DNA of 64,000 bases, from positions 474,101 through 538,100 of the forward strand of contig CM073322.1 of the NCBI GenBank assembly GCA_037043015.1. Direction: 5' to 3'. This stretch comes from Bryum argenteum (lineage: Eukaryota > Streptophyta > Bryopsida > Bryales > Bryaceae). The position numbers were made by a program, and so were the translations under genes. Shown here in pieces: positions 1 to 12,155 of the stretch. The notes under the pieces were generated by a model, which was given only the letters and a program-made list of their open reading frames with translations, searched no databases and was not told the origin of the DNA. Position 1 is the first letter of the stretch. Every line of letters starts with the position of its first letter.

Positions 1-492
1 AAGACGTCACACCCTCTTTATCCACATCTGATTTCCCTTCAAACAAATGTTTGGTGGTGCCTACCACCTATAAGACTTAAGTTCCTTTCATGTAGAAAGC
101 TAAGAGTTCAGAATGCTTGGGCTTGCCTGCCACCTAAAAGACAAAAAGATTCACGATGTAGACACTGGCTCTCGACTGGAATTCAGATTGCGATCAACCT
201 CACCGACGCAAAAAGGATGTGTCGTTAAATCCTTCAAGGATAAAAAATGGTTAACCGACACAGAGAGCTCAAACATAAAACGGGGTCATCATAGAAAAGT
301 AGTAACTAAACTACTGACCATCTTGAGTGATCTTCAAAAAGTATCGTTTTCATCATGAAACCGATAATCACATCAACGTACGCTGCAATGGTATCCTCAC
401 ATTCGTGCATTAGCAATAGCGATATGAACACATTCTAGTCCAGCAATTTACATGCTAACAATTTACAAAGAATTGGATTGCATTGCCAGGTA
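1..492. other. No gene seen; 3' flank of carrier gene
   Basis: No open frame here resembles a known protein. An 81-codon frame at 113-358 has no recognisable domain and no splice partner. The right part, next to the stop codon at 493-495, is probably the 3' untranslated region of the minus-strand carrier gene. Confidence 0.5.
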
Positions 493-2780
493 CTATACTT
501 CAACTTCATCTTCTTCTAACAAAATTCTCTTCAATGCTTCATAGCACATGAACGACAGGCCCGCCGCTGGCACCAATTTCAAGCAGCTGGGACCTAAGCC
601 TACATACAGACCACGGATGCCGCGCTCCTTTGCGATGCCTCGTAGAGCATCGAGTGTGCTAGAATACACAACCCTCCCTTTTAAAGCTCCTACCTGCGCG
701 ATTCAACTCCCCGAAATGTTCAGCATAAGGACACTTTTCTCGCTGTTTAATCTTAACGACAAAAAGGATTCATACAATTCTTGAATCCAGCTCACAACAT
801 TCCTAACAAGATTCCCACTAATCCATGACAATGGCTTCAACAAATGCAGAAGTTCACTTATGTGCCGAACTCAACACTTGAACGCAATGCGAACCGGAGC
901 ACTCAAGAATGTAATTTAAGAATGAAACTCAGTTCTGAAATAGCATCAGCAGTACTCAAGAATGTATAGTTATATAACAACCTAGACGCCACGTTCCCAG
1001 TTTATGCTTTGAAAGAAGATAATGGATTGGCTTGTAAACATCAATAGCAATTCAGGAGAAGGTGTTGGAGGGGTGCCTACCTGCATCTGCTTCCTTGCGA
1101 CCTCCAATGGAAAGGTGCTTGAACTTGCAATAGCGCCCGCTAATGAGCCAATAAGCAAGGTCTGGATGTTGCCAACCCGATCTTCCTTGCTCACACGCTT
1201 GTACAAGGATCGGAGAGAATCATAAGCAAAGTAGTTCACACCGGCGTAGGGTATGACGCCAATGATACTGGGAGCCAATCCACGGTACAGCTCGAAGAAT
1301 CCTTCTTCCGTGATGATCCTATACAACGCATGCAGAATACCCCGGTACTCATTCGGCTGCGCACGAAAATTGAGCAGTGTCAGGATGGAAATGCTTGCGA
1401 CTCTGAAGCAAAAACAAAGCACTGTGTTTACTTACCTGTATAGTTAGACGAGTTTTCAGAAGCTCAAGAGGATACATGACTATTGTGGACGAAATGCCAG
1501 CACATGACCCTGCGATTGGTGACACTGGTAACGCCGCCAGAGGTGCTGGCAGATTCTCCCTGGAGTTCAAATATCCCTTCACTTTCTCGAATGCGAACAG
1601 CTGCACGCACACACAACACTTAGCCTCCCATAGCGGCATTTAAAGCAGAATCATACAACCCATATCGCCAAAGCATCTGTCCAAACAGTTCTCGAACAAT
1701 TATGCGTGATTTGGAGTTGACTAGATGACCCTGACCACTGGTATTTGATCGTCACTTGCAACTTATCATGGTCTACAACATCCCCTTCTGTTTCTTTATG
1801 ATGATTCGATTACAGTAATCTCGCTGCTGCACTGGATATCTCCCTAGACAGCATACTTGATATCGGAGAAGTGATATGGATGTGTGGAGACTTACTTCGA
1901 TGGCTTTGCTGGGAGCCACACGGAGCACATTGATGGCATTGCCTCGGAACAAGCCCTGCCAGCCCTCATTGGCCATGATCCAGTTGAAAACCTCCGTGAC
2001 GGAGTGGCCATGGCTGCCCACCATCAAGTGCGTTCGCACGGTCTCCAGCGGTGCCACAGCCGTGCGCGAAAACGCGCCCGCAATCGCTCCACTCAGCAAC
2101 CGTCTCCCATTCGCTCCCAATTTCAACCTAAACCTAAACTGCTTCTCCTTCTTCTTGAGCACCGTCTCTTGCAATCCGATATCATCCTCCTTCTCCGACT
2201 CCGACTCCTCAGTAAAAGACTGTGTTGAGAATCCCGGTCCAGCATCTGTCGCGGATGTCGCAAGCTCCCTGCCCGAGTCAAGCTTCAGCCCGAAGTTGCC
2301 GCGCTCTTCCAAGAATTGCCGAAAGCCCGCGCTCCAGGAGTCGAAGAGCGACTGGCGCGACATCACCGGCGAGTTATCGTTGTAATCCGCGCGGGCGCCG
2401 GGGAAGAGCTGGTCCACAGCATCATAGCACTCATTCTCAGTGAGAGAGAAGCCATTGTGGCCGAGGCGCTTGCGGCGTCGCTGGCGCTCCGAGAATGTCA
2501 CCGTGTTCTTGACACGGTGCGCCACGGGGGGTTGCAGGTCGAAGGAATTCAGCTGCGGCTCCACGAGGTCGCCGGCCTTCCGTAGGCGCTCGCGTTCGGA
2601 GAACGACACTTTCGGGTGCCGCTCGCTGTGGAAATTGGCGCTGTGACGGCTGCGCACTAGCGGCGGTGGCGCATCCTCGTGAAGCTCCCGCCATCGCTGC
2701 CGCTCTGATTGCCAATTCGATGGCTTCACGCCGCGACGCAGCACTGGCGGATCCTCGGGCGCCATATCTGCATCCCCCAT
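493..2780 (-). CDS. Mitochondrial carrier family protein, BT1 (Brittle-1)-like nucleotide transporter
   Basis: Four exons, all phase 0: 2780-1896, 1600-1436, 1356-1081 and 693-493, giving about 508 residues. Three Solcar repeats each carry the carrier signature: PLETVR at residues 244-249, PLELLK at 339-344 and PLEVAR at 433-438. The C-terminal half reads like plant BT1 adenine-nucleotide carriers (PLELLKTRLTIQ, ELYRGLAPS, GLGPSCLKLVPAAG). Family knowledge places such proteins in plastid or mitochondrial inner membranes; the substrate here is inferred. The start is ATG 2780; an in-frame GTG 54 bases upstream is not a plausible start. Splice sites are GAA|GTAAGT, CAG|GTAAGT and CAG|GTAGGC, with acceptors ending in CAG. 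The N-terminal extension of about 225 residues is long for the family, is charged, and holds two copies of an FSER-[EQ]-R-x-R-K motif. It could contain a transit sequence. The gene is divergent from the SMP-30-like gene. Confidence 0.88.
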
Positions 2781-3825
2781 CGCTCTAACTCCCTCCAATT
2801 CCCAGTCCTCACACGCCCATCGCCGCTCCCTCACTCACATTCTCCCCAAGAATGTCACTTGGGCTCAATATTCCACCGTTCAAACCAGGAATTTCCAGCA
2901 ATGTCTGAATTTTCCGAATTGGAGTCACATCCTACGCACTGGGCTCAGATTGGCCGCGGCCGACGCGCGATGACCGATGCAATGGCCCTTGACGGAGCGC
3001 CCACCACGTGTGCGACGCAAAGGCGATACTAGTGTTGTGTCGGGTCCAGAGCGAGGTCTTCGATTCTAGGCTTAGTCAAGATTCTTGGATATCTACCGAA
3101 TTCCTCGTGCTTTTGTAGATTTTCAGATTCAGTTCCTTATAACTGGTTTTGATACCACGTCGAGATTGATGACGGGAGGTTTTGATACCCGGATGGAGGT
3201 ATCTCCACATCTGGTGTTTAGAGCCACAGTGTGCGTTTGTGGTGGCATGCGAGTATCGTGCATTTTTATAGACACGTGGCGTCAGTCTGTGGCTTGTATA
3301 CACCCCGCGAAGTTGCTCTATTCGCCACGTGTCAACGTTCGTCCACGTCTGCCCGGATTTCGTCGTCGTTCGTCCAGGGTCGTTGATTGACTCCTCGTTG
3401 TTGGATTTGCTGTTTATTGCACTTTCTGGAGCTCGAACTGCCTGCCTGCGATTTCATTTCGTATTTTGCATTTTCTGCAATCATTATTTAAGCTATCAGA
3501 TAGTCGTTTCGGAACATCTTCGAAGTTTTGAATGCTTTGCGAGACTGGTGCAATCGTAGTTTCTAGCTGAGAAGACTCGAATCTCGAATTCCACGAATTC
3601 TTTCAGTTTCATTGTGCGGGTGAGTTCTTCGTCTGAATTTGAGTATCTTGCGGAATTCTTGCTTGTTCATGATCGAGAGTATCATTATAGAGCTTTGAGT
3701 ATGCTTCCTGGAATCGTGTTGGGTCAACTGTATTCTGGGGAAGTGTGGCTCGGATTATTATGCTTTGCGAATTGCCTGATTTTTGTGGTTCACTTGATTC
3801 TTGTGAAGGAAGGAGATCGCTTACC
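2781..3825. promoter_or_regulatory. Divergent promoter region with G-box/ABRE motifs
   Basis: This 1,045-bp gap lies between two genes transcribed away from each other, so it should hold both promoters. A G-box core CACGTG is at 3005-3010. GACACGTGGC at 3271-3280 and its exact reverse complement GCCACGTGTC at 3324-3333 form an inverted pair 43 bp apart; both match the ABRE consensus bound by plant bZIP factors. Short frames in this interval look like chance. Confidence 0.5.
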
Positions 3826-6242
3826 ATGAGAGAGACAATAGTCGTGCGGGAGTCCGAATCCCAGCAGCGTCAGAGATGGATTCCCTTGATGGGAGTGATC
3901 GTGGTCGTTGTGGCCTTGTTATCAGTGTGGCTGTCTCACATCACTAATGCACCCTGGTCAAGTACGTGATTTTGTTTCCTCCATTACAGCATATCATGGT
4001 TCTGCAATGCGAGATTCTCGTGTTCAAATTTTCGGGAGCATTTTCTTAAACCCTAAAGTGACGGTCTTGCAGATCCTTATAACGCGGAAATGGAGAATTT
4101 TATCGCAACGCAGTTGAATTGGATCAACGGAAAAGCGAAGAAGGAGTACAGCTTGCCACCGGGCGCATGTTTCTGGCAACAGGGAAGCCTCATCAAGGGC
4201 ATTCCAACTGGCCCATCCGAGCCTAACTGCAAGTTTCAGGTAAACATCAAAGATCGCTATCAAGAAGATTGCAATCATTTCCACGATTGCCCTTCTCTTA
4301 CGGATTCCATGGTCTTTCAGAAATATAGAGTAGGTCATATGGAGAGTCTTCATTGTTCAACTCCGGCTAGTTTTCTGAAGCATCTCTCCTTCATGACCTA
4401 TATCGTCGATCTAATTAGCCATTCTGTTATCTTTGTATCCTTGGGGTGAGCTCCGCATTGACAATCGAGCTTGCAGGTACGTGACCCGGAGTTTCTGGAG
4501 ATCCTGGGACCTGCACCGGAGCTGAAACTGATGGCAAAGACAGATGCGCATGAAGGTGGTGTGTATCATCCAGACACGAATGACTTCTACTTTACCAGCG
4601 TGCGCCACGAAGTCGGGTACTCAAAGCTGGCCACTTCGAGCGCCGAGAAGAAAGCCCTGGGTGATCAGAACACCGAGCTCAGGAAGATGTCGTTGAGCAC
4701 AGGGGAGGTGACGACGGTGTTTCCCGTGACTGACGTTGCCAACGGAATGGTGCTCGACTTGGAAGGGCACCTGCTGGTGTGCCAACAAGGGCAAGGGGAG
4801 AAGCCTGGCTACATCCAACGAGTGGAGTTGAGCACTCTGAATGTGAGCATTGTGGCTGACAACTGGTTTGGCGTCCCTTTTAACAGCCCCAATGACATCG
4901 TGGTCAAAAGCGACGGCACCATCTGGTTCACCGATCCCACCTACGCATGGTCCGTACTCCACTTTGACCTCTTTGATTCTACCACCTGGTGATAAGTGTG
5001 ACAGTCAGGATAGAATTTTCCGGTTGTACCAATGCTTATCGATTCTACCGTTCTCATTAGGTCCTTATAAAATTTAATTCATGCGAGATCTCTACATTCT
5101 GCTTAAACGTGGAGATAATCATTCAACTGCTACTTCACATCGTCTGTTCCATTTTTCATTTGAGGGGTGTTTGTGCATAGGGCGCAAGGATTCAAGTCTG
5201 AAGTTCGTGTTGAGGGTCAGTTATATAGGATCCGACCTGACGGCGTGGTGGATGCGATGGCAACCAATTATCAACGTCCCAATGGGTTGGCTTTCTCCGA
5301 GGACGAGAAGCTTCTGTATGTCACTGATACTGGCGCCTTGAAGGGGTACGTTAGTCAAGACCTTCAACTCCCACTAAATGTTGGTGGTGATGGTAGTGAA
5401 TGGAAAATCATCTTGTCAGTAATGCGGCCTAAATATCCACTGGAATTATCACAAGCTTCAAACTTTTGCGTTGTTATGTGCTCTTTGAGATGATTGATCA
5501 CTAAAGGGAGTACATGATGCATTTTTCTGTTTTAGGGACGATTTTGATACGACAATGAGGCACCACATCTACGTGATGGAAGTTCGTCGGGATGGAACCC
5601 TCAGTGGCAGGCGGCTGTTTGCTTCTGTAGGCATATACGATGGCTCCGGCCCTGGACTTGGCCTTCCTGATGGCATCAAGGTCGACACCAAAGGACGCCT
5701 CTACATCGGATCCCCCGATGGTGTCCAAGGTTGGTTCTCTCCCAATTCCTATAAGCTTCTAGTATCCATTTTCTTGCAGTCATTCAGGAGTTTCTTTTGT
5801 TCAGTTCCCTCATTACTGTGACCAACATGTGCAATGCTTATCATTGACTTCAGCCCCATCTGCATCATTGATTCGTTACACTGTAATTGGTTGAGAGCTC
5901 ACTTTAAAACCTGAACTGTTGCAAAGTACAGGAATATATTAACATGCCCTTCCTCATTAGCATGTTCTTCATTAAAAACTCGCATCTTGTTGTCTCCTTG
6001 CAGTGTTTAGCCGGTCAGGGAAACCACTCGGATTGATTGCTCTTTCGCAAGTCGTGAACCTGGGCTTTGCCGGTGAACAACTGAACAAGCTCCTCATTAT
6101 GAACGACGAATCCATCCACATGATTGAGTTGCAGGTTAATCTCTCTCTTGAGTTACACTTTCTTCCTTCAATTCCTTTTTCAAATACAGTGTCCTTACGC
6201 ATCTCTAGGTCCTCTTCTGACGTGCAAACTTATGACATGTGA
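3826..6242 (+). CDS. SMP-30/gluconolactonase/LRE-like protein with N-terminal membrane anchor
   Basis: Six exons: 3826-3961, 4073-4239, 4477-4949, 5181-5345, 5536-5729 and 6004-6242, about 457 residues. Residues about 19-37 (IPLMGVIVVVVALLSVWLS) form one hydrophobic segment after a charged N-terminus, suggesting a signal anchor. The rest is a six-bladed propeller of the SMP-30/strictosidine-synthase-like type. Candidate metal ligands of the SMP-30 class are in order: Glu in AHEGGVY, Asn in NSPNDIV, Asn in RPNGLAF and Asp in VTDTGA. These folds hydrolyse lactones or phosphotriesters using a divalent metal; the substrate here is unknown. The motif run DPEFLEILG, HEGGVY and FYFTS resembles fungal and bacterial gluconolactonase-type proteins as much as plant strictosidine-synthase-like ones. 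The C-terminus is uncertain: a CAG|GTTAAT donor at 6134 and an acceptor at 6189 would define a 55-bp last intron and a different tail. Confidence 0.82.
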
Positions 6243-7629
6243 TTAGAGCACCGGAGCAGGTTTGCATTATGCCTCGAAGTTCAAGAGAAAGTAAACGAGC
6301 GAATGTTGGATGATTGAAACGAGCAACCATTGTAAACAGTAGATACCATTGGTTTTATTCAACTTAGTATGTTGCAAATACAGGTTCCACTTACACAAGT
6401 CAGGCAGTATAGGATGGAGTTGGACTAGTTTACTTGTCGTGCTCATCATTTATGATTGTATATATGAGCACTGTTGAGATTCGTACAGTAATACCTATGG
6501 TGGTTCCGTTGAGATCCATTCCTTTATACCTACGGTGGTTCTGAAGTTGCTTTGATGACAGACATAGAGGACGAGGAGTATGTTCTTTCAATGGAATCGC
6601 ACACTGTACTAACTTTTCGAATAGATATTAAACTTAGAGGAGGCACCTCCTCTGTTTATGGGTGGAGTTTAAAGCGAGGACTGTCACCATTAAGTGTTGT
6701 GTACTGTGCTAGCTTTTCAGCAAGGGACGGTGCACATACGAAAGTGCCCATTGTCAGACCGTAGAGCCAAAACAACCAAATCCATGAATGAATGCCACCA
6801 TCTCCTTAACGAGCTCATACGAATGCTACGAGCCCACGAGGTTTCACTTCTCTTGGGGAAGCAGAAGAGCCTAAATAGCTGCAGTGAAGACTATCACTGG
6901 TGACATTAATGCCCATGTCTTCAAAAACAAGAGGAGGATACGCCAAGCCTCGGCAAAGAGATATTGGCTTGAATGCCGTTCATACAAGAAAACAATCTCC
7001 CCCATTGCGTTTTTACGGTAGGGAAGGTCTTCGTAACCGAAATTAGAATAGCATGATCGTTTGAGCTTAATGACTGTTTTGTTTACAAGGGTGTTGCACA
7101 TGTGGTAGAGTATGTATACTTTAAGAATGTATGCTTGAGATCTGAATAACTCACCTTAGTTTCCATTTATGACACTGTTTTTTCGAGAATATGTTTTCTT
7201 CTCTACCAATGAGTCAAACCATGTGGGGGTTGAACAACAATTGTACGTCATGTATGATGTGATGTAAGTCACTCAAAGAAAAGAACTATAGTGGGGTATT
7301 TAATTTGCATTATGATGATTACTCCCAATGTAATTTTGAAAATGCTCTGTTTCACAAATTTGTGTTCTTAATAACAATTGTGATTCTAACTTTATTGGTG
7401 ATGTTCTAGTGTTGTATTCGGACTGTAATCTTTCATGTATGTATATAGATTTTGTCAAATATATGTTTCAAAAGATTAGAATCTCTCGATTCTATGTGAT
7501 TCAGTAAGTGAAATCAATAATTGTGCCTTATATATGTATTGGGAAGATTTGATAGTTATAAGAACAAAGTCATATCAAAGTTAAATAGAAGGTAAAACAA
7601 ATGTTATAGATCCGAACGTAATCAATGAC

Positions 7630-7861
7630 GTAAGTGATCTTAAACTCAAATAGAGAAAAAGGGTGACAATCAAAGAAACAAAGTGAGTTATCCATATTCC
7701 ATCTTCTGTATGTACAAACCACCAAAGATAAAATAGTAGAGTTGCAAAAGATGGGATCGGCCAGGAGCAGAGCACAACCTTCGCAGGGAGCGAGGGACAG
7801 GCTTTGAACTCACGTCTTTTAGCTGTGAATTTGCAAAGTTGTGACCACCTCATGGCCGATG
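7630..7861 (-). mobile_element. tRNA-related SINE-like repeat, copy a
   Basis: Read on the minus strand the repeat starts with an A-box-like GGCCATGAGGTGG (about 7846-7858). About 35 bp further is a B-box-like GAGTTCAAAGC (7802-7812; other copies have GAGTTCGAAGCC). This is the internal Pol III promoter layout of a tRNA-derived SINE. It ends in a T-rich tract (CCCTTTTTCTC). Six copies occur in the window, all on the minus strand and all within the triplicated locus. They sit inside a larger repeated block, so copies may have spread by segmental duplication as well as by retroposition. Confidence 0.45.
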
Positions 7862-8026
7862 TCTGAAGTTGACAACTTCAGTGTCCTTATATGTTATCAT
7901 TGCTATGAATTTTCTTTCCACTACATTTCGACTTCTAATCAACACTTTCCTATAGCCAGCAAGTATATTCTACCAACAACAATATTTAGTTTAATGGCAT
8001 TCACAAAGTGAACCAATGATTGTGCC

Positions 8027-8031
<5 letters not shown>

Positions 8032-8073
<42 letters not shown>
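8032..8073. repeat. (TA)n microsatellite, unit 1
   Basis: About 20 TA dinucleotides followed by a short CA/CATA tract. It lies just left of the TTAA-flanked MITE, and the same arrangement is seen in unit 2. Confidence 0.9.
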
Positions 8074-8082
<9 letters not shown>

Positions 8083-8098
8083 ATACATGAATGTTTAA

Positions 8099-8358
8099 CC
8101 CCTAAAGGTCCAAGAAAGCGGAAATTGCTTTTTTAAATTTGAGCAGGGAGAGAATTCAGCCAACTTTTACCATTATAATCTCAAAATTGGAGAAAAATTA
8201 ACGGTTCAAATTTGACATTCGAGAAAAGGGTCAAGATAACTTCAAGATCCTACGGTTGGATCTTCTAATCAATGCTTAGATTGAGTTTCTTTGCACCTGA
8301 AGTAGAAGAAGGTTCTTTTTGATAATTTAAATAATTTTGTATCAAGGACCTTTAGGGG
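8099..8358. mobile_element. piggyBac-type MITE (CCCCTAAAGGTCC), 260 bp
   Basis: The termini are perfect inverted repeats CCCCTAAAGGTCC / GGACCTTTAGGGG, flanked on both sides by TTAA (8095-8098 and 8359-8362), the piggyBac target-site duplication. There is no coding capacity. The first 11 bases match the 5.7-kb transposase-bearing element at 16895-22594, so it is a likely non-autonomous relative. Confidence 0.85.
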
Positions 8359-8630
8359 TTAAAGTCACCTTAGATTTGAAAGTTAAATCTAAATCAAATA
8401 GAAGGTGTAGCAAAGGTATAACATAGATTTTGTCAAACATATGATCCAAAAGATTACAATCTCTCAATTCTATAAGATTCACAAAGTGAAATCAATAATT
8501 GTGCCTTATGTAGATATTGGGAAGATTTGATAATTATAGAAACAAAGTCAAATCAAAGTTAAATAGAAAGTAAAGCAAATGTTATGAATCCAAACCTAAT
8601 CAATGCTATGGATCCAAACATGATTAGAGG

Positions 8631-8861
8631 TAAGTGATCTCAAATTCAAAAAGAGAAAAAGGGTGACAATCAAACAAACAAAGTGATTTATCGATATTCC
8701 ATTTCCTATATGTACAAACCACCAAAGATAAAATAGTAGAGTTGCAAAAGGTGGGATCGGCTAGGTAACAGACCACAGCCTTTGCAGGGAGCGAGGGACA
8801 GGCTTCGAACTCATGTCTTCGAGCCGAAAATTTGCAAAGTTGTGACCACCACATGGCCGAT
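8631..8861 (-). mobile_element. SINE-like repeat, copy b
   Basis: Same order of boxes as copy a, with a better B-box (GAGTTCGAAGCC, minus strand, about 8798-8809). It is preceded by a duplicated flank, so copies a, b and c are spaced about 0.7-1 kb apart. Confidence 0.45.
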
Positions 8862-9329
8862 GATTGAAATTAACAACTTCAGTGTTCTTATATGTTATCA
8901 TTGTTGTGAATTTTCATTCCACTACATTTCTACTTCTTATCAACACTTTCGTATAGCCAACAAGTATATTGTACCAACAATATTCAGTTTGATGGCATTC
9001 ACAAAGTGAACCAATGATTGTGCCTTATATATACATGAAATTATGAAGTCACCCTAGATTTGAAAGCTATAAAAGCAAAGTCAACTCAAAAGTAAATAGA
9101 AGGTATAGCAAAGTTATAGCATAGATTTTGTCAATTATATGTTCCAAAAGATTACATTCTCTTGACTCAATGTGATTCTCTAAATGAAAACAATAACTGT
9201 GCCTTATATACGTATTGGGAAGATTTGATAATCATAAAAACAAAGTCAAATCAAAGTTAAATAGAAAGTAAAGCAAATGTTACAAATCCAAACCTAATCA
9301 ATGCTATAGATCCAAACATGATTAGAGGT

Positions 9330-9550
9330 AAATGATCTCAAATTCAAAAAGAGAAAAAGGGTGACAATCAAAAAAACAAAGTGATTTATCCATATTCCAT
9401 TTTCTATATGTACAAACCACCAAAGATAAAATAGTAGAGTTGCAAAAGGTGGGATCGGCCTGGAGCAGACCACAACCTTCGCAGCGACAGGCTTCGAACT
9501 CAAGTCTTCGAGCTGTGAATTTGCAAAGTTGTGACCACCTCATGGCCGAT
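9330..9550 (-). mobile_element. SINE-like repeat, copy c
   Basis: Third copy in unit 1. It carries an 11-bp deletion in the GCAGGGAGCGAGGGACAGG stretch, a deletion shared with copy e of unit 2. Confidence 0.42.
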
Positions 9551-11079
9551 GTCTGAAGTTAACAACTTCAGTGTTCTTATATGTTATCATTGCTGTAAAT
9601 TTTCTTTCCACTATATTTCGACTTCTAATCAACACTTTCCTATAGCCAACAAGTATATTCTACCAACAACAATATTCAGTTTGATCAATGGCATTCAGAT
9701 TTCTCTCTTCATCAATCTCATTCTAATCTACTTTTATCACAACCTTATATTCACCTTGAGCTCAAAACCTTCAATAGTATGTAGACACAACACTTTTGAT
9801 AAAACAAGGAATCGATCATTAAAAAATTTGATTATGTAATGTATAGTTGCAATACCTTCTATGATCTATGGAGACTTTGCAATAGGTTGGAGATTCATCA
9901 AAGATGATAAGTGCTTCCTTGAGGCTTATTGAGAAATCCCAATTCCACTTCTTACATTTTGAAGGTAGAAGTATTCTTTTTAATTTGAGCACATCATTTT
10001 ATTAAAATCGACTTAACCCCTAAATGGTTTGACTCATTTGTACAAAAATAAAATGTGAGTGGAGGGCTGGAGGCACAAGATAACTTAGAATTGTGGGGTG
10101 CTAGAATCAAGGGGCCTTCAACCCTCTTGGCCACGTTACAGGGATACTATGTGGGGTGGGTTGCCTCGCACTTTAAACAAAGCTCCACTCCCGGCCTACA
10201 AAGTAGGTTGGGCATGCTCTTAGCAAATGGGGATTCTAAAGGCCGTGGAGAGTCCAAACTTTGTAAGTTGAGAGTTCAAGAAAATCTACTGAAAATAGCC
10301 AATAAAATATTGTAATTGGAGCCTTTGGCCGGGCATAGTATGAAGCCTCTCAGGCCAAACCTAAAGTCCAAAGCTTAGGCCCTGAACTCCCACAACCTCT
10401 CAACTTGGACGGCCGTAGTGTGAAGTCTCCAAAGGCTAAGTCCAAACTCCAAACCCATACCATGATTACCATCTGTTTGGCTTCAATCTACTTATCTAAA
10501 GTCCAAAAGTAACTTTTTGACATATACCACAAATGTAATTTATTTATTTTTTTCACCATAGAGAAAATAAACTATTCGAAACGTATTCTTTCCTTCAGAA
10601 TTTTGGCACTTTATATAGTTTTTTTTTTTTTAAGAACCCTTACTTGTACTGTATGAGTTCCTAAATTTCTAGAGGAGTAGTGTTTCTTTACTTTTCTCAA
10701 CCAATTTAGAATACCAAGATTGCCCTTTTCTGAATTATTCTTTCAAGCTGGTATGCTATAGTATTAGGAACAAGCACGATAACACAGAACATGCCACAAT
10801 GTCTGACCATACACATTTAAATGCTTCGCACACGAATCCAGAAAAGGGTATAATAAGCCCCTATGTTGAATGATGGCAATTAGAGGTCGCATCATGATCC
10901 CTCTTCCATCATCATCAACGTCCAATATTTCGCCAGTTTTTGAATATTTTAGAAACAAATTTTGTCGGCCTCTTGACCATAGTTTGGGTTTTGCAAAATG
11001 CATGACACTGAGAAGCCGTTGCCTTGGTCAAAAATTGCTACAAGATAGGCCATTTGGAGAGTGACTGCGAGTGGACTTT

Positions 11080-11335
11080 AACCCCAATTCTGTTAAAATG
11101 GCATTATTCCGGTAAAATGGCACACCTCAACTTTCTGAACTGCAGTTCAAAAACCATGTCATTTAATAGAATTTTAATGTGATATTACGGAAAATGAGTG
11201 AGAATATATATAAAGAAGTGATATTACAAAAAAAATTTGATATTACAAAATACATCTTTTTGTATGAGCACAAATGTAAGATCCACTGTGACAAAATGGC
11301 ACATGGCATAGTGCCATTTTAATGGAATTGGGGTT
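11080..11335. mobile_element. MITE with AACCCCAATTC ends, 256 bp, unit 1
   Basis: The terminal inverted repeat is AACCCCAATTC followed on both sides by TTAAAATGGCA with small differences. It is flanked by CTTT (11076-11079 and 11336-11339). Unit 3 has the uninterrupted site with a single CTTT at 35116-35119, which proves insertion or precise loss. TIR and TSD could also be read as ACCCC and CTTTA. I cannot name the superfamily. Confidence 0.72.
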
Positions 11336-12155
11336 CTTTAGCTTCTACAGTGAAGGCTCGAGAGGCCGAAACTATGGATTACAGCAATTTGATTGGTTGA
11401 AATCGAGAGCCTCTTATCTTTTGGCCATAGTGTGAAGTGGCCCAAAAAGAAAATGAACCGCTTGAATCATTTATACGGGTTGGATGTCTCCATATTGCAT
11501 GGAAGCCACCCTCACCCTCAAATAAAAGTGACCCGATTGGAGTATTCATGGGGAGAGGTTCTAAGGGACGCTTTACATGAGGAGTCAAGGTCAACAAATC
11601 TTCAAGCCAATTTACTCACGTTCTTAGCCCAATTGGCTCCATGGGCCACGTGGAGGACACATTAATCAATTAACAAGAAAACGGTAAGACCGAAATGACT
11701 TTGTCCTTAATATATTAAAGCTTAACAAAAAAAATAGAATTTAATTATACACAAAGCTCGACTGCCACCAGCCCTACTCCTGTAGCTACTTTGGCAACGT
11801 CTTGCACGAATTTCATGGGACCCAGTGCGAGGGCTGTCTCGCTCTTCAGAGAACGAAGCCGACAACCACTTTGCCAAGAGCAGAATCTGCAAGTAGTGTT
11901 GAAACGAAAGAATGCAAACATGTGCTTGATGCTGTGCATACCAAGTGTTCCATTCTGTTCAGCATGCATTGTTGCACACATGGCTGCTTCTGGGCATCCG
12001 AAAGTTATGCCTCCTGCCCGAGCGTGACCCTGCCCCCACCGCCTGGATCCCGAGGCGTTAATAATCAGAGCATGCTAACTCCTTGATGTTGGGCCTATTA
12101 CCGTAGATCTGAGCAGTTTTCTTCAAGCGCAGGTTTTGAGTATGCTACTCAGGAT

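Noticed and set aside
113..358. 81-codon plus-strand frame
   Set aside because: No recognisable domain, no splice partner, and a position consistent with 3' flank of the carrier gene.
7581..7853. 90-codon frame recurring in several repeats (FYLWWFVHTE...)
   Set aside because: It recurs because the DNA is repeated; reading frames drift among copies and the DNA looks like a SINE, not a gene.
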